This document shows positions 1 to 9,007 of a DNA stretch of 64,000 bases, one piece after another. Each line of letters starts with the position of its first letter. Position 1 is the first letter of the stretch. The stretch is from positions 310,001 to 374,000 of the forward strand of contig NZ_JABKKG010000001.1 of assembly GCF_013166595.1 (NCBI RefSeq), written 5' to 3'. Origin of the DNA: Palleniella intestinalis. GTDB taxonomy: Bacteria > Bacteroidota > Bacteroidia > Bacteroidales > Bacteroidaceae. The translations under genes and the position numbers were made by a program. The notes below the pieces were generated by a model. That model was not told the origin of the DNA. It did no database searches and saw only the letters and a list, made by a program, of their open reading frames with translations.

Positions 1-423
1 GCTGTCATAGGAATGCCGCACTCCAAACTGATACAGCTCAACGCACAACAGAATCACCCCGCCGACCAGCAGACTTGGCATCACCAGCCGGAGGAAATCA
101 AGATTCTCATTCAGTGAAAACAACGCATTGACCAATATGCTCAGTCCGGCAATCACAATGCCTGTGGCAAGAAAGTCCACACAAATCTTCCATGCCGGAG
201 ACAATTTGAAGAACCGCGATGTGAGGTTCATAACGCAAATATCAAGATAGACAATGACAATGCATGACGGCAAGTTCAATATGAACGATGTGGCAAACTT
301 TGAAGTTGGAAAGCCCTCTGGACCTGCTGATACTGTGAAAAATGTAAGCAAGCACAGCAAAAGCACCGCCATAGACGCACTCACCAGTATGAATGCCCGC
401 CTGATTCTTTTATTTATCTTCAT
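1..423 (-). CDS. LytS/YpdA-type sensor histidine kinase, N-terminal part (cut by left edge)
   Basis: Reading from an ATG at 421-423, 141 codons stay open to the window edge. The translation begins MKINKRIRRAFILVSASMAV and contains about four hydrophobic segments, such as the stretch SFILNLPSCIVIVYLDICVM and a later segment rich in Leu, Val and Gly. This is how membrane-anchored LytS-like kinases (His_kinase family PF06580) start. The kinase domain itself would lie left of the window, so the call leans on context: the start codon follows the stop of the LytTR response regulator by 3 nt, which is the usual gene order of these Bacteroidetes two-component pairs. It probably senses an envelope signal and phosphorylates that regulator. 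A different membrane protein cannot be excluded from this fragment alone. Confidence 0.6.
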   Translation of the reverse strand, partial: MKINKRIRRAFILVSASMAVLLLCLLTFFTVSAGPEGFPTSKFATSFILNLPSCIVIVYLDICVMNLTSRFFKLSPAWKICVDFLATGIVIAGLSILVNALFSLNENLDFLRLVMPSLLVGGVILLCVELYQFGVRHSYDS

Positions 424-426
424 CAA

Positions 427-1167
427 TCAAATGTCTCCGTTCAACCATTTCGTCACTTGCAATGCCCGTTCCCTGCTTACGAGAATCGGGTTCGGGCTGT
501 CAGGCTTGGTGATGACTTTCAGCCGTCCACCAAACATTTTCGCAACCCTTGCCACGGCTTCTATGTTGCAGATATAAGCTCTGGACACTCGGCAGAATAC
601 TGCCTTGTCCAGCATATCGGCAAGAGTCTCTATGCTCATGTCAATGATGTACCGCTTCCCTGCAAACGTATTGGAATAGGTGTACCCCTCCTCACTATTG
701 AAAAAGGCTATATCCTTTGCTGCAAGCGACAGCATATCATCACCCACTCTTACAAGAAAGCGGTCTTTTACTGTCCTGCAAACCGTCTCCCTCTTTTCAG
801 ACATTCCGGCAAAGATGCGCTCAAATTTCAATATTGCAGCTTCCAACTCTTGTGCATCGATTGGTTTAAGAAGATAATCTATGCCATTGACTTTGAAGGC
901 ATTCAATGCATATTCATCATACGCCGTAGTGAATATAACCGGGCCTTCATAGCCTGTCTTGTCAAATATTTCAAAACTGACACCGTCTGTCAGTCGAATA
1001 TCAGCAAACACCAAATCGGCTTTATGCTCATCCCCGTCCAATAAAGAAACAGCGGATTCGACACTTTCACACCATCCGGCACATTCATAGTCAGGGCGAA
1101 TCCTTGTGACCATCCTCTTCAGTTCGGTCATGGCAAGGCGTTCATCTTCAATTATCAGATATTTCAT
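427..1167 (-). CDS. LytTR-family response regulator
   Basis: This 246-residue protein begins MKYLIIEDERLAMTEL. It has an N-terminal receiver domain with acidic pocket IEDE, phospho-acceptor Asp in VFADIRL, conserved Thr in FTTAYDEYAL and Lys in YLLKPID. A C-terminal LytTR DNA-binding domain follows (FLVRVGDDMLSLAAKDIAFF to FCRVSRAYICNIEAV). It would be a cytoplasmic transcription regulator phosphorylated by the kinase encoded 3 nt downstream. There is no stop codon between this gene and the outer-membrane barrel upstream, so the reading frame is continuous from 2079. The ATG at 1165-1167 is the expected start for the family, because a barrel-regulator fusion would place a DNA-binding protein outside the cytoplasm. 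The domain call is firm; whether it is translated alone, as a fusion, or both is open. Confidence 0.85.
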   Translation of the reverse strand: MKYLIIEDERLAMTELKRMVTRIRPDYECAGWCESVESAVSLLDGDEHKADLVFADIRLTDGVSFEIFDKTGYEGPVIFTTAYDEYALNAFKVNGIDYLLKPIDAQELEAAILKFERIFAGMSEKRETVCRTVKDRFLVRVGDDMLSLAAKDIAFFNSEEGYTYSNTFAGKRYIIDMSIETLADMLDKAVFCRVSRAYICNIEAVARVAKMFGGRLKVITKPDSPNPILVSRERALQVTKWLNGDI

Positions 1168-2079
1168 AACATAATAATGATAAAGCGGTTTAAATTCGTA
1201 TTTTATCCCAGCAGAAAACTGTGGTGTCGTCTTAAGGCGATATTTGTTTGTATCGCCGCCACTGAACAGGTTATCTATTTTACGCTCTTGTATGGAAGAA
1301 TTGCGCAGCAATACGCCTCCGGCTCCTCCAAGAAGCGAGAATCCTTTTCCCAAATCCATGTCAACGGCCAGCAGAGAGCGAATCATAAACATCGAATAAA
1401 GCATGTCTTTGCCGTCATGCTTTATGACAGCCGACATTCCGTCAAACTCTATCGGTGTTACGTCCATAGTCAACCTTTCATTTGCTTTTATCTTGACATT
1501 CGCCTTCACACCGTTAGAAACATTAAGCAGCAGCTCCACCCGTCCCTTTAACTGCCAATTAAGATATCCCATAGGCATCACCATTGGAGCCCCGTAGGAA
1601 TTTGTGAGACCTGCACCGAGGCCCACACTGAAATTGTCGGTAAGATTATATGCAAAGATAGCGCCACCATTGGCAAGGACACTTTTGAATGAGACATTGT
1701 TTGTTGGAGCATATATGCCGGCACCCAATGAAGCTATCAGCATCCAATTCTCACTGAGATGCCGAATGTGTGACAAAGAGACATTTGAGTTTATTATCCT
1801 TGACGGATTCAATTCGCATGCCAAACCAGAATTGCCAAGCCATCCATGCGTTACAGTCATTGTAGCATTCCAAACACGAGGCTTGCCATAGTCGTCAAGT
1901 TTTACAAACAATGGAATATTGACACGAGCCTTGACACGCTGAAAATCGCCCTTGCCACAGATTTCATTATCACTGTTACGAAAAGAACTGTTCATGAAAT
2001 AGTCCCACCGAATCGTTACTTGACCAAACGCTGCAACAATCACAAATGTGCTGCAAACTAATAAAATACATCTTTTCAT
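1168..2079 (-). CDS. DUF6268-like outer-membrane beta-barrel protein (no stop before the regulator)
   Basis: Residues 1-304 of the open frame starting at 2079 form a secreted barrel protein: signal peptide MKRCILLVCSTFVIVAAFGQ, then alternating amphipathic strands rich in Gly and aromatics (for example ENWMLIASLGAGIYAPT, FSVGLGAGLTNSYGAPMVMP, FSLLGGAGGVLLRN), ending in a final strand FSAGIKYEFKP. It resembles the DUF6268 outer-membrane family often encoded beside LytTR systems. The family normally ends shortly after the last aromatic strand. Here the frame runs on through YHYYV directly into the regulator's MKYLIIEDE. One substitution (TAT to TAA near 1173) would restore a stop. Start is supported by a promoter-like element at 2108-2138, giving a leader of about 20 nt. 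Role unknown; probably part of the same envelope-sensing operon. Confidence 0.6.
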
Positions 2080-2107
2080 TTTCTCAGACCCTTTTATAAG
2101 TTGTCTG

Positions 2108-2138
2108 CAAAATTAAGATGTTTTTCGCTTATCTCAAA
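2108..2138 (-). promoter_or_regulatory. Bacteroidetes-type promoter for barrel/LytTR/kinase operon
   Basis: On the minus strand TTTG (2135-2138) is followed after 19 nt by TAATTTTG (2108-2115), matching the Bacteroidetes form TTTG-N19-TAnnTTTG. Transcription would start about 20 nt before the barrel ATG at 2079. Confidence 0.6.
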
Positions 2139-2238
2139 GCAATATCCTGTGAACCGAACAGTTGAACCTATGAACTACAAGATTGATTGGTTGAATCGAA
2201 TGCACTGCACAAGCATGTCATTCCGCCATACGAGCGCC

Positions 2239-3051
2239 TCACAGAGGGCTTTTTCTCACAGTTCCTATCTTGACACCGTAACTTTCCGCTGCGCTGCGTA
2301 GCTGCGCCTCATAGTGGAAAGCGATGCTGCCGACAAACGACACAGGCAGGTCGGGACGATTGTATGGCAGGATGTTCTTTGCGAAGAAAGATGAGAGGTT
2401 TTCTTTCACAATGTCCTCCACGATGCTGTTATCAAGGTGCTTGTTAATGAATGGAGACAGCGACGCAAGCCACCTGTTGGGAATGGGGGTGCGGTAAACT
2501 CTTTCGATAATGCCCGGCATGTCTATGCCGTATTCTTGTTCAAACTCCGCCCGCAGTGCCGCCAACAATGGATTCTTATACAGAGCATTCAGGAACAGCC
2601 TGCCAAGCACGGCGCCCGAGCCTTCATCACCAAGGACATAGCCGAGGGCCGGTGTTTGCGCGAGCACCTCCCGCCCACTCCACAGGCAAGAGTTTGCCCC
2701 CGTGCCCAGGATGCATGCGATCCCCTCATTCTCGCCACAAACAGCCTTTGCCGCTCCAATGATGTCGCTGCCGACAACTATGTTCATATTGTCACCAAAG
2801 ATTCTCCTCAAGCACCCCTCCATCTTTGGTGCAGAGGAAGGCAGGCAGCCACTTCCATAAAACTCAATTGCACCGACATGCAACATTTCAGGATGCTCAC
2901 GGACAAGATCCACAAGCACCTTCTCTATATCATGTTCCGCGACATGGACAGGATTCAATCCTTTTGTCGTATATCTGCCAATGCGAACATCTCCGTCACG
3001 CAGCACCCAATCGACTTTCGTGCTGCCACCGTCAGCCAACAAAATCATCAT
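2239..3051 (-). CDS. BadF/BadG/BcrA/BcrD-type ATPase (N-acetylglucosamine kinase-like)
   Basis: The protein starts MMILLADGGSTKVDWVL, the phosphate-1 motif of the ASKHA/BadF-BadG fold. It contains the hexokinase-like segment GIACILGTGANSCLW (phosphate 2) and GYVLGDEGSGAVLGR (adenosine/sugar site), matching bacterial N-acetylglucosamine kinase-like proteins that phosphorylate amino sugars, perhaps from wall turnover. About 270 residues. A longer frame begins at 3102, but its 17 extra residues have no counterpart at the conserved N-terminus, so I chose 3051. The C-terminus ends at VRKSPL with TGA; reading past it gives GARMAE and another stop. This resembles the conserved tail SP-x-x-G-L/A found in family members, so the last six residues appear lost by a nonsense change. 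Substrate is inferred. Confidence 0.8.
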   Translation of the reverse strand: MMILLADGGSTKVDWVLRDGDVRIGRYTTKGLNPVHVAEHDIEKVLVDLVREHPEMLHVGAIEFYGSGCLPSSAPKMEGCLRRIFGDNMNIVVGSDIIGAAKAVCGENEGIACILGTGANSCLWSGREVLAQTPALGYVLGDEGSGAVLGRLFLNALYKNPLLAALRAEFEQEYGIDMPGIIERVYRTPIPNRWLASLSPFINKHLDNSIVEDIVKENLSSFFAKNILPYNRPDLPVSFVGSIAFHYEAQLRSAAESYGVKIGTVRKSPL

Positions 3052-3080
3052 TTTAATGTTTTTTACCATTTTTATTTCTG

Positions 3081-3112
3081 CAAAAATAATAAAAATACCC
3101 ATAAGCCTCCAA
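3081..3112 (-). promoter_or_regulatory. Possible promoter of the BadF/BadG-type kinase gene
   Basis: Minus-strand TATTTTTG (3081-3088) matches TAnnTTTG, with a partial TTG at 3110-3112 spaced 21 nt upstream. Weaker than the other examples because the -33 element is incomplete. Confidence 0.35.
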
Positions 3113-3132
3113 TAGTTTACAAATATTTTTTG

Positions 3133-3140
3133 TAACTTTG
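3133..3140 (+). promoter_or_regulatory. Promoter -7 element for the mscS-like operon
   Basis: TAACTTTG at 3133-3140 is a perfect TAnnTTTG -7 box about 90 nt before the mscS-like start at 3232. The -33 side is TTTAC-like rather than TTTG, so only the -7 part is convincing. Confidence 0.45.
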
Positions 3141-3231
3141 CAGAATATTAAGTCCTTTTACTATATTAAATTCAATTGATCATATCATAACAACACAGAA
3201 AGCCGACAAGCTGCAAAAGCAAACACAAGAC

Positions 3232-5598
3232 ATGAAAATACGTTCATTCTTACTTATATTGATGCTGACGGTCATTGTCATCCCGTCGGAAGCTGTACTG
3301 AAGGAGAAAGACCTCACACAGACACTATCCATCCTGCGCAACGAACTGGAAAAGGCACACAATGACCTTGGAAAAGATCAGAAGCGACTCACCGAGGCCA
3401 GCGACAACATACGCAAACAGATTGTCGAGACAATGAGCCGCGCTAACCAGAATGCCCTGATGCTCTACTCGCAGAAGCAGGATTTCGTGTTCGACCTCAC
3501 CTATGCCTGCCATGAAGCGACAGACCAATACAACAAATTCCATAACGATGCATTGCCATTCCGCCAATGGGTGAACAAGTCAAACGTGGAAGTGGCACGC
3601 TACGACTCACTGATACAAAGCCTTTCAACCATGCCTGTGATAATGCTTGACGAAAGGGCGAGGATAGACCGCAATGTCTGCCTGGCACTCGCTGTCAACA
3701 TACGGCGCATGGTGCAGGAGAACTCACAGACGCTGCAAGAGTACATGAGGTACTACCAGATGTCCGAGACGCATCTGAAAAACCTCAATGACTATGCACA
3801 GAAACGTTACAGCGACATTCAGAACAGCATCTTCCGCAACGGAGACGAGAACTATCTCGCCATAATAAGCAATCTGCGCAGCCACCTTTCAAACACAAGG
3901 CTGACAGTAGAGGACAAATACACGACAGACAAGAAGGCGAGGTCGCAATGGGATGCAGGAGTGATAGGATTCCTCTTTGGCGCAATCCTCGTTTACGGAA
4001 TAATCGCTGTCATATTGAACCAGATCATTATGCGGCTCATTGTCACACGCCTCATGCACCGCGGACTGTTCAACGAGAGCATAAAGACAAAGTTCTTCGC
4101 CAAGCGCGCCTGCATCATCATGACAACGACTGTTGTCACATTTGCCGTCATCCTGAACCTGATAAGTGCGGTAATGGAGCAGAATTTCATCCTTATGGCA
4201 AGCAACCTGCTCACGCAGTTCGCATGGCTCATGAGCGTGATACTCATCTCTATCCTTATAAGGGTGGAGAGTGAGCGGACAATGAAGACATTCTTCATCT
4301 ATCTGCCACTGCTCTTTATGGGATTCATCATCATTGCTTTCCGCATAGTGCTGATTCCTAATGACATCGTCAACCTGTTCCTGCCACCGCTGCTCCTTGC
4401 ATGCATGATATGGCAGGGCTACACAATAAAGAAATACCGCAGCCTCGTCCAGAAAAAAGACAGCTACTACGCTCTCATTTCTCAAACTGTCTTTGTCTTG
4501 TCTGTGATCTGCTCATGGATAGGCTACACACTGATGTCTGTGCAGATTCTCATCTGGTGGATCATGCAGCTCACATGCATCCTGTCAATCACTTGCCTGA
4601 AGGACTGGTATTCAAGGCTTGCGGCACGAAAGGAAATTAGCTCCATGCCTATCACAAAGACATGGTTCTACTACTTCTTTACAAAGGTCATCACTCCGAC
4701 AGCGGCTGTCGGTTCGTTCCTGCTGAGCATCTATTGGGCGGCAGAGGTGTTCAACCTCACTGACATGACACGGAAGGTGTTCCTCGAGAAATTCATCAAC
4801 TCCGAGAATTTCGTCGTGTCGCTGAACAGCATCTCCATCGTGATCATACTGTGGTTTGTGTTCAGCTACCTCAACTTCATGATGAAATCTTTGGTGCGCT
4901 ACCACTACGACAAGATTGACCGTCAGAATGCTGAAAGCCGCTCCGTGATGTTCGTCAATGTCATTCAGGTACTCATACTCGGAGCATGGTTCCTCATCTC
5001 TCTCTCCATCTTCCATGTGTCAAACGAGTGGATTGTCGTCATTTCGGGAGGATTCTCAACAGGTATCGGTTTCGCATCCAAGGATATTATTGAAAATATC
5101 TATTACGGCATCTCACTCATGGCGGGCCGCATACGCATCGGCGACATCATTGTCTGCGACGGCATACGCGGCAAAGTGAAGAGCATCTCCTACACCTCGA
5201 CAATGATTGAGGCTGTCGACGGCTCCGTGATAGCGTTCACAAACTCACAGCTGTTCACCAAGAACTGCAAGAACCTGACCCAGAACCATGGATTCGAGGT
5301 CTCTGTCGTGGAAGCCGGCATCGCCTACGGGACAAGCGTCGACCTTGCCCGCAAGCTCATTGTCGAAGCGGTCTCAGCACTGCCGTGCGTGGACAAAACA
5401 AACGGGCATAAGGTCAGCGTGCTTCTGAAAGAACTCTCGGACAGCTGCGTGACACTGAAGATTGTCAGCTGGGTCCATGCGCAGACAGCTGCTGCTGACA
5501 GCTGTACCATCCTTGAATGCGTCTACAACACTCTTAACAAAAACAACATCGAAATTCCGTTCCCACAACGCGATATACATATTATCCCAGCAGAATGA
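3232..5598 (+). CDS. MscS/MscK-type mechanosensitive ion channel
   Basis: A 788-residue inner-membrane protein. It has a signal peptide (MKIRSFLLILMLTVIVIPSEA) and a periplasmic coiled-coil-rich region to about residue 235. Roughly ten membrane helices follow (first about 243-270: GVIGFLFGAILVYGIIAVIL), then the MscS pore and beta domain. The pore-lining signature is GGFSTGIGFASKDIIENIYY near residues 606-625, followed by GRIRIGDIIVCDGIRGKV and the C-terminal alpha/beta vestibule ending IPFPQRDIHII, a classic MscS tail. The large N-terminal region makes it MscK/MscM-like rather than a small MscS. It would release solutes during hypo-osmotic shock. Its last 4 nt overlap the next gene (ATGA), suggesting translational coupling with the phospholipase-D protein. 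Confidence 0.92.
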   Translation: MKIRSFLLILMLTVIVIPSEAVLKEKDLTQTLSILRNELEKAHNDLGKDQKRLTEASDNIRKQIVETMSRANQNALMLYSQKQDFVFDLTYACHEATDQYNKFHNDALPFRQWVNKSNVEVARYDSLIQSLSTMPVIMLDERARIDRNVCLALAVNIRRMVQENSQTLQEYMRYYQMSETHLKNLNDYAQKRYSDIQNSIFRNGDENYLAIISNLRSHLSNTRLTVEDKYTTDKKARSQWDAGVIGFLFGAILVYGIIAVILNQIIMRLIVTRLMHRGLFNESIKTKFFAKRACIIMTTTVVTFAVILNLISAVMEQNFILMASNLLTQFAWLMSVILISILIRVESERTMKTFFIYLPLLFMGFIIIAFRIVLIPNDIVNLFLPPLLLACMIWQGYTIKKYRSLVQKKDSYYALISQTVFVLSVICSWIGYTLMSVQILIWWIMQLTCILSITCLKDWYSRLAARKEISSMPITKTWFYYFFTKVITPTAAVGSFLLSIYWAAEVFNLTDMTRKVFLEKFINSENFVVSLNSISIVIILWFVFSYLNFMMKSLVRYHYDKIDRQNAESRSVMFVNVIQVLILGAWFLISLSIFHVSNEWIVVISGGFSTGIGFASKDIIENIYYGISLMAGRIRIGDIIVCDGIRGKVKSISYTSTMIEAVDGSVIAFTNSQLFTKNCKNLTQNHGFEVSVVEAGIAYGTSVDLARKLIVEAVSALPCVDKTNGHKVSVLLKELSDSCVTLKIVSWVHAQTAAADSCTILECVYNTLNKNNIEIPFPQRDIHIIPAE

Positions 5599-6854
5599 GA
5601 CATTTTGTTACAATAATTGTCCTGTCCCTCTTCGCACAGACAACCTTTGCCGATGAAATTCCTGTCACATCTGACAGCATAGTTGTCAACGAGCTGCGTA
5701 AGGACGGGGTAACGTTCACAAACGACAACGATGTGAAACTGCTTATGACAGGACAGGAAAAGTTTGACGACATGTTCGAGGCAATCCGCAATGCCCGCCG
5801 GTCCGTACATCTCGAATACTTCAATTTCCGCAACGACTCCATAGCGATGCTCCTCTTTGACATTCTGGCAGAAAAGGCAAAAGAAGGTGTCGAGATACGT
5901 GCGCTGTACGATGCGTTCGGCAATTCCTCAAACAACCGGCCGCTAAAGTCCAAGCATATCACCGCCCTGCGTAAGCGTGGAATACAGATTTACGAGTTTG
6001 ACCCGATAAAGTTCCCATGGCTGAACCACATCTTCGGCAGAGACCATCGCAAGATTGTCGTCATTGATGGAGAGATTGCTTATACCGGAGGCATGAATGT
6101 CGCCGACTATTACATAAAGGGAACGCCTGTCGTAGGAGCATGGCGAGACATGCACTGCCGGCTGACAGGCTCGGAAGTGAACACACTGCAGGAGATATTC
6201 CTGCGTGCGTGGCATAAAGTCACCGGCGAGATTATCGTTGACAAGAAATACTTCAACGCCACAAAACGGGAATACTCGGACGGCGGAATCGCTCTCAAAG
6301 GCGACATGATGTGCGGAATAGTGAACCGTGAGCCGCACCTCTCACCAAAGGCTGTAAGACAATTCTATCTGCACGCTTTTGACGCAGCGCAAGACACAAT
6401 ACGGCTCATAAACCCATACTTCACCCTGATTCCGAAGATTAAGAAAGCCATCGTCCGCGCAGTGAAGAGAGGCGTAGTAGTACAGATTATGGTTGCCGAG
6501 CCAAGCGACATCCCGCTGACTCCGGACTGTGTCTTCTACAATGTCAACAAACTGCAGAAGAAAGGCTGCCAGGTGTGGGTCTATCAGCCGGGATTCCATC
6601 ACACAAAGGTCATCATGGTCGACGGAAAGTTCTGCACCGTAGGCTCTACAAACCTTGACGCACGCAGCCTGAAATGCGACTATGAGGAGAATGTCGCCAT
6701 CATCGACAAGAGTGTGACAAAACAATTGTCCGACATGTTCGACAACGACAAGAAAGACTCTTTCCAACTCACGGAAGGAGTATACAAGAAATGGAGAACC
6801 CCATGGCAAAGGTTCCGCGGATGGTTCGCACATCTGCTGAGTCCTTTCCTGTAA
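5595..6854 (+). CDS. Phospholipase D-like / cardiolipin synthase-like protein
   Basis: A 419-residue protein with two HKD motifs: DHRKIVVIDGEIAYTGGMN (about residues 148-166) and HTKVIMVDGKFCTVGSTNLD (about 335-354), each giving HxKxxxxD. The two domains and the spacing fit the cardiolipin synthase branch of the PLD superfamily, which joins two phosphatidylglycerol molecules. Unlike E. coli ClsA, which has two N-terminal membrane helices, this protein begins with what looks like a cleavable signal peptide (MRHFVTIIVLSLFAQTTFAD), so it may act in the periplasm. The start overlaps the mscS-like stop by 4 nt. Substrate is inferred from the family; other phosphatidyl transfers are possible. Confidence 0.85.
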   Translation: MRHFVTIIVLSLFAQTTFADEIPVTSDSIVVNELRKDGVTFTNDNDVKLLMTGQEKFDDMFEAIRNARRSVHLEYFNFRNDSIAMLLFDILAEKAKEGVEIRALYDAFGNSSNNRPLKSKHITALRKRGIQIYEFDPIKFPWLNHIFGRDHRKIVVIDGEIAYTGGMNVADYYIKGTPVVGAWRDMHCRLTGSEVNTLQEIFLRAWHKVTGEIIVDKKYFNATKREYSDGGIALKGDMMCGIVNREPHLSPKAVRQFYLHAFDAAQDTIRLINPYFTLIPKIKKAIVRAVKRGVVVQIMVAEPSDIPLTPDCVFYNVNKLQKKGCQVWVYQPGFHHTKVIMVDGKFCTVGSTNLDARSLKCDYEENVAIIDKSVTKQLSDMFDNDKKDSFQLTEGVYKKWRTPWQRFRGWFAHLLSPFL

Positions 6855-6868
6855 AAAAAAACAAACGT

Positions 6869-7279
6869 ATGAAACTGACAATAAAGAACATCGAATCGAT
6901 TCACGAGACAGCACGTGAATTCATCAACAGCATCGGAGACCACCGCGTCCTTGCCTTCTATGGAAAAATGGGAGCAGGAAAGACAACCTTCACAAAAGCT
7001 GTCTGCGAGGAACTTGGCGTGACAGATGTCATCACCTCACCGACATTCGCCATCGTGAATGAGTATACAGCCGGGAACGGTGAGCCTGTCTATCATTTCG
7101 ATTTCTACAGAATAAAGAAACTCGAAGAGGTTTACGACATGGGCTATGAGGATTATTTCTACAGCGGAAACCTCTGCCTCATGGAATGGCCCGAACTCAT
7201 CGAAGACCTTCTTCCCGAAGATGCGCTGCGGATTGCCATAGAGGAGAATCCTGACGGCACACGCACCGTAACATTCTGA
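6869..7279 (+). CDS. tsaE: tRNA threonylcarbamoyladenosine biosynthesis ATPase TsaE
   Basis: A 136-residue P-loop protein with Walker A GKMGAGKTTF (near residues 31-40), then ITSPTFAIVNEY and the family motif VYHFDFYRI, ending with CLMEWPELIEDLLP. These are hallmarks of TsaE (YjeE), the ATPase partner of TsaB and TsaD that makes t6A37 in ANN-decoding tRNAs. The frame is open from 6791, but that extension overlaps the end of the PLD gene. MKLTIKNIES at 6869 is the natural start and lies 14 nt after the PLD stop, so co-transcription is likely. Confidence 0.93.
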   Translation: MKLTIKNIESIHETAREFINSIGDHRVLAFYGKMGAGKTTFTKAVCEELGVTDVITSPTFAIVNEYTAGNGEPVYHFDFYRIKKLEEVYDMGYEDYFYSGNLCLMEWPELIEDLLPEDALRIAIEENPDGTRTVTF

Positions 7280-7350
7280 CAAGACAGTGGCAAGCCTCCG
7301 CATAAATACGGAATAACCTAATATTGAAAACCCCTTAAAACTAACAAACT

Positions 7351-8106
7351 ATGTTGCGCTCTTCTGTAAAATACATCCACCTCCAAGAGACGGATTCAAC
7401 AAACAACTACCTTCGCAAGTATTCCAATGAAAAAGGCAAAGAAATGACAGTCGTCAAGGCCGAGTACCAAACTGCGGGCAAAGGCCAAGGCACGAATGCA
7501 TGGGAAAGTGAAGCAGGCAAGAACCTTCTGTTCAGCGTACTCTCCCACCCTAAGCATGTTCCTGCCAACAGACAGTTCATCCTCTCCATGGCAATCGCCC
7601 TCGCGGTGAAAGACTCTCTCCACCACCTCATCGGAGATGTACAGGTGAAATGGCCCAACGACATCTATTGGCACGGACACAAAATGGGTGGCATACTCAT
7701 TGAGTGCACCCTCTCAGGAGGAATGGTGAAGGACTGCATCATGGGCGTCGGCATAAATGTCAATCAGGAAGAATTCGTCACCGTCGAGAAACATCCGCTG
7801 TCACTCATACACATCATACACCGCAAGACAAACCGTGAAGTGCTGCTCCACGACATCATCCATAACCTTCATGACTATCTGTTCCGCATCGAACACAAGC
7901 AGTACGACTTCATCCTTGCTGAATACGAACAGTCATTGTACCGTGGACGAGGATACCACAAATACCGTGATGCAAACGGAACGTTCATGGCACGCTTCAT
8001 CTCCATTGACCCAACAGGACATATCAACCTCAGAGATGACGACGGCATGCTGAGGAACTATGCCTGTAAGGAAGTAGAGTTCTTGGACGAGGAAGAACAG
8101 TACTGA
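7351..8106 (+). CDS. birA: Biotin--[acetyl-CoA-carboxylase] ligase
   Basis: A 251-residue protein with the biotin protein ligase catalytic core: the STNNYLRKY start of the fold, the biotinyl-AMP loop variant AGKGQGTNAWESEAGKNL (near residues 42-60), VQVKWPNDIYWHGHKMGGIL, and MGVGINVNQEEF. It attaches biotin to carrier proteins such as acetyl-CoA carboxylase. There is no N-terminal winged-helix domain, so it is a monofunctional enzyme and not a repressor of biotin genes. The glycine-rich loop is GKGQGTNAW rather than the common GRGRRGRxW, a mild variation. Confidence 0.92.
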   Translation: MLRSSVKYIHLQETDSTNNYLRKYSNEKGKEMTVVKAEYQTAGKGQGTNAWESEAGKNLLFSVLSHPKHVPANRQFILSMAIALAVKDSLHHLIGDVQVKWPNDIYWHGHKMGGILIECTLSGGMVKDCIMGVGINVNQEEFVTVEKHPLSLIHIIHRKTNREVLLHDIIHNLHDYLFRIEHKQYDFILAEYEQSLYRGRGYHKYRDANGTFMARFISIDPTGHINLRDDDGMLRNYACKEVEFLDEEEQY

Positions 8107-8125
8107 TTCCCAATCATTTGCACAA

Positions 8126-8219
8126 GCAAAACAAAGTGTTGCCTTTGACACTGCAAAAGGTAACACTTTACCATGCAAAACATTACCATTCACAAGCCAA
8201 ACGGTAACCTTTTGCAAAA
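8126..8219. repeat. Dispersed palindromic intergenic element, copy 1
   Basis: Between birA and pyrH lies a cluster of units built on GTTACCTTTTGCA and its complement. AAAGTGTTGCCTTT (8133-8146) pairs with AAAGGTAACACTTT with one mismatch, making a 14-bp stem, and GTAACCTTTTGCAAAA recurs at 8204-8219. Related clusters lie at 28197-28290 and 43396-43478. Confidence 0.6.
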
Positions 8220-8266
8220 CATGGCAGAACACATCAAAATATCAACACTAAAAAGTTATACTCATA

Positions 8267-8977
8267 ATGGCAAGATTCAAACGCATTCTACTCAAGCTCT
8301 CAGGCGAAAGCCTTGCCGGAGAACAGAAACAAGGTATCAACATTGAACGTCTCAACGACTATGCACGCCAAATAAAGGAAATAGCCGGAATGGGAGTACA
8401 GATAGGCATTGTTATCGGCGGCGGCAACATCTTCCGCGGACTTTCAGGCGCAGGAAAAGGATTCGACCGCGTAAAGGGTGACCAGATGGGCATGTGCGCA
8501 ACAGTCATCAACTCACTCGCACTTTCCAGCGCACTCGGCGCTATCGGCCAGAAGAACCGTGTCCTGACAGCTATCCGCATGGAACCTATCGGCGAATTCT
8601 ATTCAAAGTGGAAGGCTATTGAAGCCATGGAGAACGGCGAAGTAGTCATCATGTCCGGAGGAACAGGCTCACCTTATTTCACAACAGATACCGGTTCTTC
8701 ACTTCGTGGCATAGAGATAGAAGCGGACGTCATGCTCAAAGGCACACGTGTTGACGGCATCTACACCGCTGACCCGGAGAAAGACCCGACTGCGACAAAG
8801 TTCCATGACATCACATACTCTGACGTAATAGCAAAAGGGCTGAAAGTGATGGACATCACCGCAACGGCAATGTGCATGCAGAACGACCTTCCTATCTATG
8901 TCTTCAACATGGATATCCTCGGCAATCTGAAGAAAGTGATTGACGGAGAGGAAATCGGCACACTCGTGCATAACTGA
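8267..8977 (+). CDS. pyrH: UMP kinase
   Basis: A 236-residue amino-acid-kinase-fold enzyme that phosphorylates UMP to UDP in pyrimidine synthesis. Visible family motifs are RILLKLSGESLAG at the N-terminus, IVIGGGNIFRGLSG, DQMGMCATVINSLAL, TGSPYFTTDTGSSLRG (UMP site) and GTRVDGIYTADPEKDP (ATP site). Length matches bacterial PyrH exactly and the N-terminus MARFKRILLKLSG is at the expected place. It stands alone between two repeat-rich intergenic regions. Confidence 0.96.
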   Translation: MARFKRILLKLSGESLAGEQKQGINIERLNDYARQIKEIAGMGVQIGIVIGGGNIFRGLSGAGKGFDRVKGDQMGMCATVINSLALSSALGAIGQKNRVLTAIRMEPIGEFYSKWKAIEAMENGEVVIMSGGTGSPYFTTDTGSSLRGIEIEADVMLKGTRVDGIYTADPEKDPTATKFHDITYSDVIAKGLKVMDITATAMCMQNDLPIYVFNMDILGNLKKVIDGEEIGTLVHN

Positions 8978-9007
8978 TGAATCTTGTCCTGCTGTCCGGC
9001 AAACATG

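Noticed and set aside
3889..4485. 198-codon open frame antisense to the mscS-like gene
   Set aside because: His/Glu/Asp-rich shadow of a clearly real membrane protein.
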